Below, in pieces: positions 11,308-23,244 of a stretch of 64,000 bases of DNA. The first letter of the stretch is position 1. Each line of letters begins with the position of its first letter. The stretch covers positions 1 through 64,000 of the forward strand of contig JAIXMR010000058.1 of the NCBI GenBank assembly GCA_025677835.1, written 5' to 3'. The translations under genes were made by a program, and so were the position numbers. The notes beneath the pieces are model-generated. The model did not search any database. It saw nothing but the letters and a program-made list of their open reading frames with translations, and was not told the origin of the DNA. This stretch comes from Sporodiniella umbellata. Taxonomy: Eukaryota > Mucoromycota > Mucoromycetes > Mucorales > Rhizopodaceae.

Positions 11308-12019
11308 TCTTATCGTAAATTAACACACACACACACACACACACACAAAAAAAAAAAAAATAAAGGATCAGAAATAAAAATAATAAAAAATAAAAATAGA
11401 AACAAGATATCGAAAAAAAAAAAAAAAGACAGGCTCAAGTACATGTCTTGTTTTAAAATCTCTCAATATGTTTATTTCTTAACTTTAGTGTCTGTAAAAA
11501 GGATCAAGGTCAAGTAGAGTGGCTAATTATTCTTTAGCATAAAAATAAACAAGTAGGAACAGAGGTGATACAAACGTCAAAACGTGACTTTGTTTTTTGA
11601 AAAGGGGACAACCAAGGCTTGATCCAATCGCACAACGAGCTTTTGTTAGGTGTAGCAGGGTCTCATCGGACCCTTTTATAAAGAGTTCAAGTTATTTCTT
11701 TTAATTTTCATGATGAATTCTATTCTCCTTTGTACAATTTGTTTATGGAATGAAATAAATGCGTTGTATATGCTTATGATTGTTTTTTATTCTGTTTTTT
11801 TTTTTTTTTTTTAATAAAAGGAGAGAGCTTGATGTGCACTTTTTATTAAGGCCCTGTGTCTATTTTGTATCTTGTACATGTGAGGTTGAACATAAAGTGG
11901 TACTAATAAGCAACTGATAAACATGGGGTTTGCCATCCGTCAGCCAGATTGCGGTGATCGTTGAGTGTCCCCCCCCAAAAAAAAAAGAGGAGAGGTTGAA
12001 ATAAAGTTGTGCCAAAATA

Positions 12020-12058
<39 letters not shown>

Positions 12059-12180
12059 CGATTTTGCCTCGAAAAAAAAAATAATAATAATTTATAAACT
12101 AGGTATTAATAGATTGTAGCAGATTTGAATAGGATGATCTGGATATACTTTTAAGCTTGGGTACTGTTTTTTTTCTCTCT

Positions 12181-12211
<31 letters not shown>

Positions 12212-12331
12212 ATGTGTGTGTATGTGTGCGGATTCTTCTTGTTTTCTGTAGCAAAGAAAAATGGGCGAATAGAATGAACGATGCAAATAGGATTAAATAG
12301 CTATGAAAAACGAAAAATTTACGAGACAGTA
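11308..12331. other. intergenic, 1 kb
   Basis: Between TFB4 and the kinase gene. It contains an (AC)n tract at 11322-11347, poly-T at about 11796-11812 and 12025-12053, and a (TC)n tract at about 12173-12207 near the kinase 3' end. No coding or RNA gene is recognised. Confidence 0.5.
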
Positions 12332-13348
12332 CTAATAGACGCATGCACTTTGCTTGTGGATCTGAGTTAAAGAGGGTATATTGGGCTTGGTAAAGGACAT
12401 GCATCTGGAAATATAAAAGCGGAGCTCAGGAAGCGATATACGAAGGGCAGGGTTCAAACAAAAGATACGCAATAGAATATTCTCGAGTTCATCTGAAATA
12501 CAAGGAAGAACCTTTCGAAAGAATTGATGTGGATGTCGAACATAAGCTGTGAAGGTGGCATTTAACATGTGGGCCTGCTTCCATGGGTTACGGCCTGCCA
12601 CCAGGTTGATGAGAATAACACCCAGGCTCCATACATCGTTTTTTTCTGTGCTATAGCCTTTGATGTGTGTATGATGGCGATAGGTTCCCCCTTGGCATTC
12701 TACATTCATATAAAAGACCGTGGTGAATTATAAGTCAATGGGGGGGGGGAAAGAAAGGGGAAGGGGTTGGAGGAGGAGAAGGAAGGCTGTACCTGGCGAA
12801 AAATAAAAAGTAGATCCGCAACCAAATTCGTCCGATACATGATGTGTAGTAGCTAATCCAAAATCGGCCAACTTCACTTTCCAGCCTGAATCAAGCATAA
12901 TGTTTTCTGGTTTCAAATCGCGATGAAAGATGTTTTTTTGGTGGCAATAGTGGACCGCATCGATTATTTGCAAAAATATATGGCGGATCGCATCATTATT
13001 TCCTACTACACCTCGTCCGGGTTGAGTAATGGCTCCAAACAAGTCGCCTTGAGGGGCGTATTCTAAAACCATAAAAACTCTACTGCCTTCTTTGACTATT
13101 TTTTCAAAACCAAGAATATTGGGATGGCCTGATAAATAAGCATGTATTTCCGTCTCTCTTCGACTCATATGCATATGTGTTAGAAGCTTAATGGCATATT
13201 TTTGGCCATTCAATAGGTCCTGTCCCAAGTACACTATCCCATAAGCGCCTATTCCAAGCACAGAAATCAATTGAATAGTTTGACGATCGATAGTTGTATA
13301 CAGAAGACTTTGAGCCAAAAGTGTTTTTTCATATTGGTTGTTTGTCAT
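12332..13348 (-). CDS. Ser/Thr protein kinase, Ran1/Ksp1-like
   Basis: Single-domain protein kinase. Two exons: 12793-13348 and 12332-12699, joined in frame as FYFSP-ECQGG. All kinase signatures are visible: glycine loop VLGIGAYGIVYLG, ATP Lys in KYAIKLL, the catalytic loop FHRDLKPENIMLD, LADFGLAT as the Mg-binding DFG, the SPE motif and DVWSLGVILINLVAGRNPW. The arrangement and the short C-terminal tail (about 30 residues after the last helix) resemble the Ran1/Ksp1/Sks1 group of nutrient and meiosis regulators; that subgroup call is inference. The start MTNNQYEKTLL at 13348 precedes the kinase domain directly. Confidence 0.88.
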
Positions 13349-13796
13349 CAAAAGTAAAGAACAAAATGGACGAGAATCCAATAAAACACCTTTTAAGAAA
13401 AGGGCGAAAGAAAGAATACCAAAAAGCAATTGAGCTCGAACTTTTTATTGTTGTTGTTTGTTTGTTTGTTTTTGTATTTCCTTCTTCATCTATACATGGG
13501 CATTTAATTTACCTGTCAAGTGAGTTTCTCCTTCCTCTGTCTGCTTTGGCTTATGAACTGTCGTTATAAATCTAGTATTCTCACTCCTCCTCCTCCCCCC
13601 CTCTCTCTCTCTCTCCTATTTCCCCTAATCATCCCCTTTAAGCTCTGCTCCCTCTAAAAGAGCATTCTGATTCTCATAATCCACATGTCTCATCTAGCTT
13701 TGTGGCAACATCAACTAACCTTTTTTTTTTTCATTTAAACATTTATAAAAAACTGTTTTGGAAGTCCTAAAAATAATTTTTGCAAACAAATAAAAA

Positions 13797-13838
<42 letters not shown>

Positions 13839-13840
13839 CT
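13349..13840. other. intergenic with (AAT)n
   Basis: Kinase promoter plus the 3' flank of the deacetylase. It includes a CT-rich stretch (about 13584-13620) and a trinucleotide (AAT)n tract at 13799-13834. No gene seen. Confidence 0.5.
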
Positions 13841-15151
13841 TTATTCAGCAATTTCTCCATCTTCCAAAGCATCCTCAAGAGGTGAAAGAGGTCTGATTTC
13901 CTTTGTTTCCTCTATAGGAGCGGTGGTTTCAACTTCCATATGTTCAATTACAGGTGGTTTTGGAGAGGGGGATTGTGAGTGTGTAGATTTGACTTCGCCT
14001 TCTTCTTCGCTTTCTGTGGCCGACTTTAGGGCATGCGACACGCTGACTTTATTGGATGATTCTATATCAATGTAAAATATAAGCACAGGCTACTTGGAAT
14101 CTTTTTTCTTACCTGCTTCGTTTGTATCTATTGCCATCTCGTTCTCACTATCTGGCTCTGATTTAATTTTGATGCTACTTTCCCCATTTTCTTCTAGTGT
14201 CTTTTCAATCTCCTCCTCCTCTTCTGCTGTGACCTTGACTGACATAGGGCTTGTTGTGCTTGAAGGCTGCTCTACTGGACTCTCTTCTTCATAGCTTCTT
14301 TCGTTTTTACTCTTAATATTCTCCATCGTTCCTTGCGCCTCGCCTTCATCTGAATCATAATATTCATTGTCAGGCACAATACGTCGATCCCAGAAATTTT
14401 CTAAAAAGGCAAAATTAATCTTCCTCTTTATACTTCTTCCGCACTATTCAGAGAAACATACGAGAGTATCTATCGTCGCCGTCTTGTTCGTCTTCATCTT
14501 CGGATATATCCATGTCACGAGGAACCTCTAGCAATAGCAACAAGAGTAAGTTTTTTATCCTCTGAAAAAATATTTAGAATGAGCTACCTTGCATTTGGAC
14601 ACTGGGTGCAAAAAGAGTTCTGGACAGGTTCTCAAAAACTTGAGTTCTAAAGAGATGGATCAATATTTTTTTGTAGAAATATGCCTTTTTTTTTTTTTTT
14701 TGGAGGGGACTTACTTTATCTTTTCAAGATAATCGGGTGTGTTTAAATTTTCCATATTACTAGGGCGTACATCTAGCTTATAGTCAGGACCAAAATATTC
14801 GTAATAGTCATTATAAGGCATATCTGGGCCAATATCTTGTCCAACCACGACACCCGTTTCATAAGCCCAGGCTCTTGCCACATTTCTCATAGTATAACCT
14901 CCTCCACCCAAAACTAAAGTAGGCAAATTGAATTTCTTTACAAACTTTACACAGTTGGCATGTCCTTGATATAGAAAAACAAAGCTTTAGAGTGGTTCTT
15001 TGCTCTAATTGAGATCAAAATTACCTTTCATGGAAAGATTAAAACAACCCAGTTTATCTCCGCTCAGTGAATCACCACCGCATTGCAGGACAACAGCAGC
15101 AGGTCGATACCACTCCATTACTTTTTCGATAACCTAGTTGAATAATGAGTA

Positions 15152-15185
<34 letters not shown>

Positions 15186-16219
15186 CCTTCTGCAAAGTCA
15201 AGACTTGTACCGGTTCAAAAGTATTTTGATAGCTGTCGTCGTCAATACCGTCTCTCAGGGGCACGTTGACACTATAGTATTTTCCTTTTTGTACACCCAC
15301 ATCTTTCAATTCACCTGTGCCGGGAAAGAATTCACCATATTTATGAAAGCTCACAGTCATTACACGATCTGTTGTATAGAATGCTTCTTCCACACCATCC
15401 CCGTGATGCACATCGATATCGATATAAAGCACACGAGCGTAATATCTCAAAAGTTCTAATATTCCCAAAACAATATCATTCACATAACAAAAACCGGATG
15501 CTTCCGACTTTTTAGCATGGTGAAGGCCACCAGCCCAGTTGATAGCAATGTCACATAAACCCCGATTCAGTCGAGCAGCACCCTCTATAAACAGACCCTA
15601 TTAGGCTCTTCACTTTTTATCTCTTGCATTACCCATCGAGCCACCAGCACTCAATCCACAATATTCAAATAACCCTTCAAAAACAGGTGAATCGTCTCCT
15701 ACGTTAACTGTCAAATAAAAAAAAAAAATGGACGAAGGTGAGTTTTCTTTTTGTTTTCATACAAAAAAAAAAAAAAAGGGGAGGGAACGAAAATAATAAC
15801 GATAAAGGTAGGATGGTTTGTTTACATTTGGCTTGTTCTTTTTGAAACTGTTCCATGTTTTCAGGCGTGACGCGCGACAAAAAGTCAATATAGTCGTCTG
15901 TATGGAACTGGGTCATTTCCCATTTGTTGGCAGGTTTGGCTCTCTGTCACTGGTCAGTTTCAAGTTTTTTAATAGGTGCAATAAGAAGGCCTTACATAGA
16001 TTTCCATCTTTTTATATAAACCGTAATTCATGACTAAACCGTGGCACATTCTTATTCTATGAGGGCGCATTGGGTGGCCTGGCCCATAATGATAGTTGCC
16101 AACATTGGCTATGAACCAAAAAAAAAAAAAAAATAAGATTAGATTCAATCTAGTTTTAATTCACACATTTCTTTACCATCATAAAAATAACAAACTCTTT
16201 TCTTGTCTTCGGTAGGCAT
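13841..16219 (-). CDS. RPD3: Class I histone deacetylase (Rpd3-type)
   Basis: Zinc-dependent lysine deacetylase, expected in nuclear Sin3/Rpd3-like corepressors. It starts [14 protein letters not shown] at 16219. Family blocks in order: [76 protein letters not shown] (catalytic His pair), [19 protein letters not shown] (zinc ligands), [59 protein letters not shown] and the Rpd3-type [20 protein letters not shown]. The C-terminal tail is long, acidic and Ser-rich ([17 protein letters not shown] and similar), split by small introns, with stop at 13841. About ten exons. The catalytic core has no obvious missing residue. Confidence 0.93.
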
Positions 16220-17188
16220 TAGGTCGGCTTTGAATATATATATATATATAAAGAAAGGAAACTGCTAAAAAAAAAAAAAAAAAAAGAGCAAGTATGTGAA
16301 AGCAGAAACGATATTAAGAAATCTTTTTTTTTTCTCTCTACGACTGAGTTTTTCAAGTAGACAAAAAAAAAAAATTTGATGGAACAGGGCAGATTATATG
16401 AGAGACGGTATGAACAATCCTTTGTTCTAGAAAGATGATGGCCCTAAATAGGTAGTTTTTCACAGCTTTTTATTTATTTGTTTTATTTTTTGTTGGCAGG
16501 GAAGTTGCTATTTAAATTCAAAATTTGGTATTTATGATATATCGCATCATTGTCAATTTATCATTTTGGATTGATTTTTTGTACAGCAAATGATGCTTGC
16601 TGTTGTTATGTGAGAAGGAACAATCAATTTTAATTGTTTTTACAGACTAATGAGCTATCGACCGCAAGTATATGTTTGCGCATAGATTCAACACATATAA
16701 ATCCAAAAATACTATAGCTCTGCAGCAAAAAAAAAAAAAAAAAAAAAACAGAACGGCTACTATTATAGTCACAGCTTTTGTATAGAGCAAAAAAAAGTGT
16801 ATTTCATGTATTCTCAATATCAATATGAGATAGGGCTTCCATGAAAAAAAATCAAAAATAAACTAGAAAAAAGGAGAAAAAGTATGTATCGACTCTATAG
16901 TAGAACTAAAATTGAGTGCAACCTAAAGTCATACCAAGGAGAAAGAGACGTGTGTGTGTATACGTGAGGAAAAAAGAAGAAAGAAATGAAATAAACATCG
17001 TGCAAATTAGGGTTTTGGTGTCTTTCATTGGTTGAAATAGTTAGTAGGATAAGGTTTGAAGCCCATGCAACCCTCTGTTTTTGAGAACAAAGAAAAGTAG
17101 TTATTTGATCGAGTTAAATAGAGACCAACAGGTTTAGATTTGCGTTTTTCTTTATATTCTTAATTTGAAAAATAAAAGAGTGGTAGAT
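16220..17188. other. intergenic between divergent HDAC and P450
   Basis: Shared upstream region of two divergent genes, about 970 bp. It holds poly-A runs near 16266-16284 and 16727-16749, a short (TA)n tract near 16236-16250 and AT-rich DNA. No gene or RNA is recognised. Confidence 0.5.
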
Positions 17189-18988
17189 ATGAATTCGGTT
17201 ATCATTGAGAGTATATACGTCCATTGGCAACCTCTGTTTTTGGTTTTTCTCTTGGCCTATATCGCTCTCTATTCACAGCGAAGATATTTCTCTACCCTAG
17301 CTAACGCTCCATTGGCTCCTGCAAGACATTTTGTCACAAAGTATTTTGGTTTAGTGTCGCCTCCTAACCAACACGAGCTGACCGATAAACTTTCTGAATT
17401 CTTAATCCACGTTGGCCAAGACAGCCGTTTTTTTCCTGTCAGTGTCTGTTGGTCGATTACAGGTAAACCTTTAGTAATCGTGAGCACAATCAAAGGGATC
17501 AAGGATGTTTTGCTTTACGGCCAAATGAAAAGCAAAATCAAAGGTGAGCCCTCAAAAGTACAACGTGGTAACTTGATCTGTTTGATTCATAATTTGGTGT
17601 TTGGGGGCAAAAGTATTAATAATGTCGTTGGAGAGGTATATAAGACTTAAAAAAACAAGGCATAATACTCATATACCTCTTTTTTTAAAATAAAATAAAA
17701 TAGGACTGGCGCTGGCGTCGACATGTACTTTTACCACCTTTCCAACCAAAACAACTCGTACCTACACTTCTGCCTTATGTGGCTAGACGTACAGCAGATC
17801 TGATGAACCTTTTTGAGAGATATGCAGAAGATCAAAAACCAGCAGAACTTGATGGTCTTTTTATGGATACTACCATGGATGTCATCAATTATTTCTTGTA
17901 TGGTAGACATGACTTAAATTACGACATGGTAGGCGGTAGAACGAACATGAAGGTAAAGATATACGTGCATACATCTATACTTAATTTGGATTTTTTTTTT
18001 CTTCTTAATCTGAAAAAAAAAATAGTTTGTTCATGAGCACTTTGGTTATGGGTTTCAATCTCTACAGGCATGGTTACCTTTTGGATTGAATAAGACATCT
18101 TGGGCACAAAAAAACTACGGCCCTTCTCGCGATTTGCTAAAGGCTTTTGTAGAAGATTCTTTAAGGCATGCCCAAGAAGATTATAAAAATGATACCAAAC
18201 AATTTGATAAAGACAACGTGCCAGAAAAAAAAAGAAGCTACCGATCTGTAGCTGCTTGTGCTTTTGCAAGCGGCCGATATAAACATAAACCAGATTTGGT
18301 CAATGATATGCTGGCGCTTACTTTTGCTGGCCATGATACCACGGCTCATACTTTGGCTTTTGCCTTCTCAGAGTTAGCCAAGAGCCCAAAGATACAACAG
18401 GCTCTCTTTGAACAGGTACGCCAAGTGCTTGGTCCTCCACCCATCTGCCCTGAAAACATCACGGCCGATGTTTTATCCCGAATGCCTTTGGTAACCGCTA
18501 TCTATCGAGAGACACTTCGCAAGTACCCAGCAGTGGTGTTTATTCCAGTGCATGTCAATCGAGACATAGAAGTAGATGGTGCCATCGTTCCAGCAGGTGC
18601 AGAAATCTGGTGCAACGTTCGAGGCGTACAGATGAACCCAGAAATATTTCCAAATCCAGACACATTTGACCCTTGGCGCTGGATAGAACCTGAGCAGAAC
18701 CTAGAAGAAGAAGGAAAACAAAAAGAGGCATTGGTGAATGGATCATATACCACAGATCATTTTACACCAGAGACCCAGTACAAGTTCCCAGATATTTCCT
18801 TTACTCTCGGTCAACATTCTTGTCTAGGCAAAAATATGGCTGTGCTCGAGTTAAGAACGGTAATTGCTTGTACGGTAAATCAGTTTACATTTAAACTAAG
18901 AGAAGGCTGTCATATCGATACACAAATTGTGTTAACTACAAAACCAAGGAATGGCGTATGGGTTCATTTTACAAAAAGATCAGAATAG
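17189..18988 (+). CDS. Cytochrome P450 monooxygenase
   Basis: ER-membrane P450 of about 552 residues in three exons: 17189-17635, 17704-17952 and 18026-18988, all in frame. The N-terminal membrane anchor (PLFLVFLLAYIALYS) follows the ATG at 17189. The helix-C WxxxR region is DWRWRRHVLLPPFQPKQLV; helix I is ALTFAGHDTTAHTLAFAF; the ExxR motif is in YRETLRKYPAVV; the haem-binding loop is FTLGQHSCLGKNMA with the Cys ligand. The form resembles the fungal P450 clans rich in Mucoromycota (CYP509-like), but the subfamily is inference and the substrate is unknown. Divergent neighbour of the deacetylase. Confidence 0.92.
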
Positions 18989-19762
18989 TAACAATAAAAG
19001 GAGCAGGCGGTTTGATGACGGTATCGCTTGCTAAAAAGTCTTTTGAGAATTGATGCTTGCAATTTAAATAAAACCTTCTTTTTATAAGCTATACAGAACT
19101 TAAGGTTCTTTTGTTCTTCAAAAAAGGAAAAAGTTCTTGATAGAAGCGTGCTAAATATTTCGGGAGAGGTTTTTTTTTCTATTTATTGCCATCATAAAAC
19201 TCTAGCTTTAAATTTAATTTCGTGCATTAGGTTATGCAGTTCTATCGTATGACCCAGAAAGCACTTGAAGGAGTTTGCTACTTTTGTCTGTCTCATAAAG
19301 TTTTGTTTTCTCTTTTATGTTTGCAAGTTGGTGTTACGGATATTGAAATAATGATAATATTACACTTAGGGTTTTTCATTTGTATGGAGATTGTTATAAA
19401 AAAGAGTAGTCTAAAGTACTAAAAAATATTAAGAATAGTAGTAGCTTTTATTTAATTTATCTTATTTTTTTGATGTATTGATTTTAGTAACCTTGATCAA
19501 GAAAAAGGCCATGGTGAAAGCAACAAAGTATACATATTATGAAAAGGAGGGATAGACGAAATAAATAGCTCTTTTCTGCATCTTCAAGACAATGAAAATT
19601 GTTTGTACAACCTCGAATAGTTCATAGTAAATTATTGCTATTTTTCTATTAGGTAGTTAAAGTGGTCAGCATATCTACTCAGAATATTCGAATGTAACAT
19701 GAGAGAAAAAAGTATACGATTTATTAATGTTCAATGCAAAGATAATGAACTTTGTATGTAGT
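18989..19762. other. intergenic between convergent genes
   Basis: The 3' regions of the P450 and the small heat-shock gene. AT-rich, no supported gene; a 62-codon frame at about 19234-19422 has no recognisable features. Confidence 0.45.
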
Positions 19763-20299
19763 TTAGTTGATTTCAATGGTTTTCTTAAAGTTGTCTCCAG
19801 CTTTAGGGATAGTGACCTTAAGTATGCCATTTTCATAGTTGGCCTTGATGCCTTCGGCTTGAATAGGTACTGGGAAAGAGAACGCTCTTTGGAAGCTTCC
19901 CATAGTTCTTTCGCTGACTATCCACTTTGGGCTACTCTTTGCCAAAGCTGTTTCTTCAGATGCTTCCACCTTGGGTGTGTCTTCTTGGGTACTTTCTTGA
20001 GCACTTTCTTGAGATGTTTCTTGTTGACTAGTACCTCGGAGGATTAAGGTGCGACTGTCTGCCAATTCTAGTTGAATATCTTTCTTTTCATACCCAGGAA
20101 CCTCAGCATGCAACTCAAAGTCTTGAGGTGTTTCCGCAATATTGACAGCTGGGTAACGAGAAAAAGTGTCCCAAAGTTGGCTGCTAGAAGTGAGTGGAGA
20201 GCGGCGACTAACATCGTTGAAAAAAGCTTGGTCCATCATGGACATGGCACGTTGCATATCACCAAAAACGCTAGAGAGAAATCGGTTTGAGAGAGCCAT
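19763..20299 (-). CDS. Small heat-shock protein (Hsp20/alpha-crystallin)
   Basis: ATP-independent holdase chaperone, 178 residues, intronless. N-terminal MALSNRFLSSVFGDMQRAMS, then the alpha-crystallin domain from YPAVNIAETPQDFELHAEVP through DSRTLILRG, and the end strand YENGILKVTIPKAGDN, which contains the GILKVTIPK signature, with a short tail KKTIEIN. A Gln/Glu/Ser/Thr-rich insert (QQETSQESAQESTQEDTPK) lies within the domain, as in several fungal Hsp20s. A heat-shock element lies about 130 bp upstream. A decayed partial copy lies at 41165-41470. Confidence 0.95.
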   Translation of the reverse strand: MALSNRFLSSVFGDMQRAMSMMDQAFFNDVSRRSPLTSSSQLWDTFSRYPAVNIAETPQDFELHAEVPGYEKKDIQLELADSRTLILRGTSQQETSQESAQESTQEDTPKVEASEETALAKSSPKWIVSERTMGSFQRAFSFPVPIQAEGIKANYENGILKVTIPKAGDNFKKTIEIN

Positions 20300-20426
20300 A
20301 GTTAATTGTTTGTTATTTAATGTATAAAGAATACTTTTGAAAATTTTCCCATCTGTCCGTTTCTTTATATACTTTTTTTTTATGTGTGTGATTTATTGTG
20401 TCTTGCTAGAATGTCCTAGCTCAATT

Positions 20427-20441
20427 TTCTCATTTCTAGAA
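20427..20441. promoter_or_regulatory. heat-shock element
   Basis: TTC(n)4TTCTAGAA: TTCTAGAA (20434-20441) is a perfect nTTCnnGAAn pair, with another TTC upstream at 20427-20429. Position about 130 bp upstream of the Hsp20 ATG fits Hsf1 control. Seen in sequence; function inferred. Confidence 0.6.
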
Positions 20442-20523
20442 AACACTGGTAATTTTTATTTCTCAGAATTTGCCAGTAAATTCTGTAGTGTCGGCGATTG
20501 AAAACAATCAATGCAAAGCAACT

Positions 20524-23244
20524 TTATTGAGCGATGGCAAGAGCATTACTCATAGCTTTGGATACAGAAACCTTGTTCTGCTCTAACCAACTACGGAGAG
20601 AGTCTATTGCGTCTCTCATATATTTTTTGGAGAATCCTGAAAAGAGAATCTCGCTTACACTTTGCGTTTTGAAGCAAGTAATATTGTATTTTGAGTCATA
20701 GTACTCAAGTTTCAGATTCGTTAGTCCGATTATTTGCCCTCTGACCACTTGAGGAGACATTGAATACAATCCAGTCTCTACTTGACACATTGAAAAACTC
20801 TGGTCTATTACAAGCAGTTTTTGTCTCCACATTTTCCTGCCATAAAAAACATCTGTAGTAACCGGGCTAGCATCTAGAAAACAAGCGTTAGGAAACCTTG
20901 GTTAGTCTTGTATCAATGTGTACGCATAACAATAACAGCCAGGTCAAAATCCACGGTATTCTTGCTTTGAAAAGCATTTGAGCAGCTTGATATAGAGCGA
21001 GGTATGTAATGATCTGGCAGTTGGCTAGCTGGTACTAGTTCCCATCGAGTTCTTGGCGTAGTCTTTAGATGGACTTCAGGCCACGCTTTAGTTTTTGGGC
21101 AATAGGGCACAACAGAGAAAATTTTAAATCGGGCTCCTTCTTCAATATCCATATAATTCATTTCGTTCATGTTTAACGACAGTAAAGTAGCCCACCCTGC
21201 TTGTTTTTTTCTGCGTAGACGGTAATCACAAATCTTCAACTTAAAGTAAGTCGACACTTTTCTTTTCCAGTTGCCTTTGGCCGAGGCAGTGTCTTTATTT
21301 TTACAACCAGACTGAATGCCTTGTTCGGCTAATGCTTGCTCCCCAGCTTTTATTCTCTCTTCTTCCAGCTGAATCTGGGCCTTTTCTTCTTCGTGCGCTG
21401 TTCGAATTATACTTTTCCCCCCATCCAGACTCTCTTTGTAAAACATAGGGAATTTCCGGCATACAATAACATCCAAGGCAGCAACCATTCCTCCGTCTTG
21501 GAAAATGCTAGAAATGCTTCTAGTTATACAGGCTCTGGGATGGTAACCTAATTTGGCATCCCATGACGCTGGCAGACACTGATTGGAGGACAGGGAGATG
21601 GTAAATTTTGTTTTTCCAGAAGGTTGTGGAATTTTGATGAGCCGTGTTCCGCAAATAGACAACTTGAATCCTACCTTCAACGTTTTCTTGGTTATAGCGC
21701 GCTCTATCTTAAGATCAATGCATGCTGGAATAGCCTCCCATCCATCGGTTACTTCTATGTAATATCGGGAAGCTAGATAGACATGTTAATGTTATTACGG
21801 TTTTTTACTTCTTTTTTTATAAAAAACAGAAACGTTACAGGTATTATAGAGCAAAGGGCTATCTATATTTATAATATCAGAGATAACTAGTATCATATGT
21901 TTTGCAGCTACATCATCCTGCTCTACAATTTTCTTCAACACTGACCGATGGCCTTGATTTATCTCCCTTTCGTATCTGTACAGTAGTTGATGTACGACCG
22001 TCTCTTTTTTCCACTCATGTATAAAGTCATTAGGAAAAGACCTAATTTGGCAAGCCAATTTCCATACAATCCATCCGTAATGGTTTTCTACCCATCCTAT
22101 AGAAATCTTGTTGACCAAAGCTCCGAGTTTTACTATGCATTCTTGTGCTTGTAGCGGTCCCCACTTTCCCTCTAAAAAAGAATAGTTCTTTGCTCTTGAT
22201 CTTGTCATTTGAACGACATCCAGAGGTCTGAATGAATGGTATTAGTACATGCAAATGTAGTTTTTACCACCACTCACATATTTTTTGATAACAGTTGCTC
22301 CTGAGTGTATTGTTGTGGTCTTCCTAGATCTTTGAGTTTTTTTCTTTCGCCATATACTATAAACAGTACATCTCAGTAAATCTTTCTTGCCTTTTCGCAA
22401 TTTTTTTACTTGTCAAATCAAAAACTGGTTTGCTTGAAGCTCCTCTTGTGGCCGCTCTTTTTAGGTTGGTTTCCAAGTTGTATCGAGTGGTGGGCGACTT
22501 AAAGGGCCGATGGGTTAGCAATGGCCTTTTATTGCATTTTGGGTTGCTTAACGAACCCGAAAGTGGTTTTTCTGCAGAGCGTTTGTAGTCTGGCTCTATG
22601 TAGTCTAAGTGGTTTTTAGTTCTATTTATGGACTTATCACTCTTTTTGATATGTAATACGAAACCTGTAAAATGAGAAGGCACTTTTAGATATGAAGACT
22701 GTGTCTCTTCTTTTGTATTCAAGCTTTCAGGTTCTTGAAATAAACTCTTTACTTTTTCCATGGCTTTTTCTGATGCTCTCTTCATTTTTTTCCCGGAAGC
22801 TGTAGAAAATAGACTACGTTGCATAGGCTGATTTTGGGCTATATTTCTCTCAGGGTCAAAGGCACTTCGCTTTTTTTGATTGACATCTTTATCAAGAAGA
22901 AAGCTACTTGGATGTGCCAGCATTTCAGCATCAGAGTATCCTTCAAAAAATTGTTTGGCTTTTCTCTGTAGTTCCTCAGGTACAGCATTCAATCTTTTTC
23001 CAGAAGCTGTAGAAAAAGAGCTTTTGCATCCGGTACGATTATTTTCCACTGACGATAGCTCATAGGTTTGTACTGTAGGATCATTTAACTTGCATAGAGC
23101 TGAATTTTCATCTTGAAATAAAGCCTGTACTTTCTCAAAACTGTCTTCAGATGGTGAGTCTAAGGGTTTTCCGTTCGCTGTTTTGAATCCAGATCGAAAG
23201 GTCTTTTCTTTTTCAGATCGATTTTCGAAGCTCAGTTTTTTCAT
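20524..23244 (-). CDS. BRCA2: BRCA2 homologue with three BRC repeats
   Basis: Rad51 mediator of homologous recombination. The first exon (to 23244) has three BRC repeats, the Rad51-binding element: RSGFKTANGKPL (near residue 18), KSSFSTASGKRLN (near 74) and RSLFSTASGKKMK (near 144), each followed by the C-terminal helix (for example KVKSLFQE). A very short (about 35 nt) intron is needed to continue as GRPQQYTQEQL. The helical domain follows (ISIGWVENHYGWIVWKLACQ, LLYRYEREINQGHRSVLKKI, VEQDDVAAKHMILVISDI). Next is OB1 (YYIEVTDGWEAIPACIDLKI), then GMVAALDVIVCRKFPMFYKE and a Glu/Lys-rich tower-like insert, and the OB2/OB3 region, ending ...NALAIAQ-stop at 20524. About 800 residues. The start at 23244 is the first ATG before the first BRC repeat; a further upstream exon cannot be excluded. 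Confidence 0.9.

Noticed and set aside
13294..13569. Plus-strand 91-codon frame in the kinase promoter
   Set aside because: Overlaps the first kinase exon antisense; low-complexity hydrophobic C-terminus; no family.
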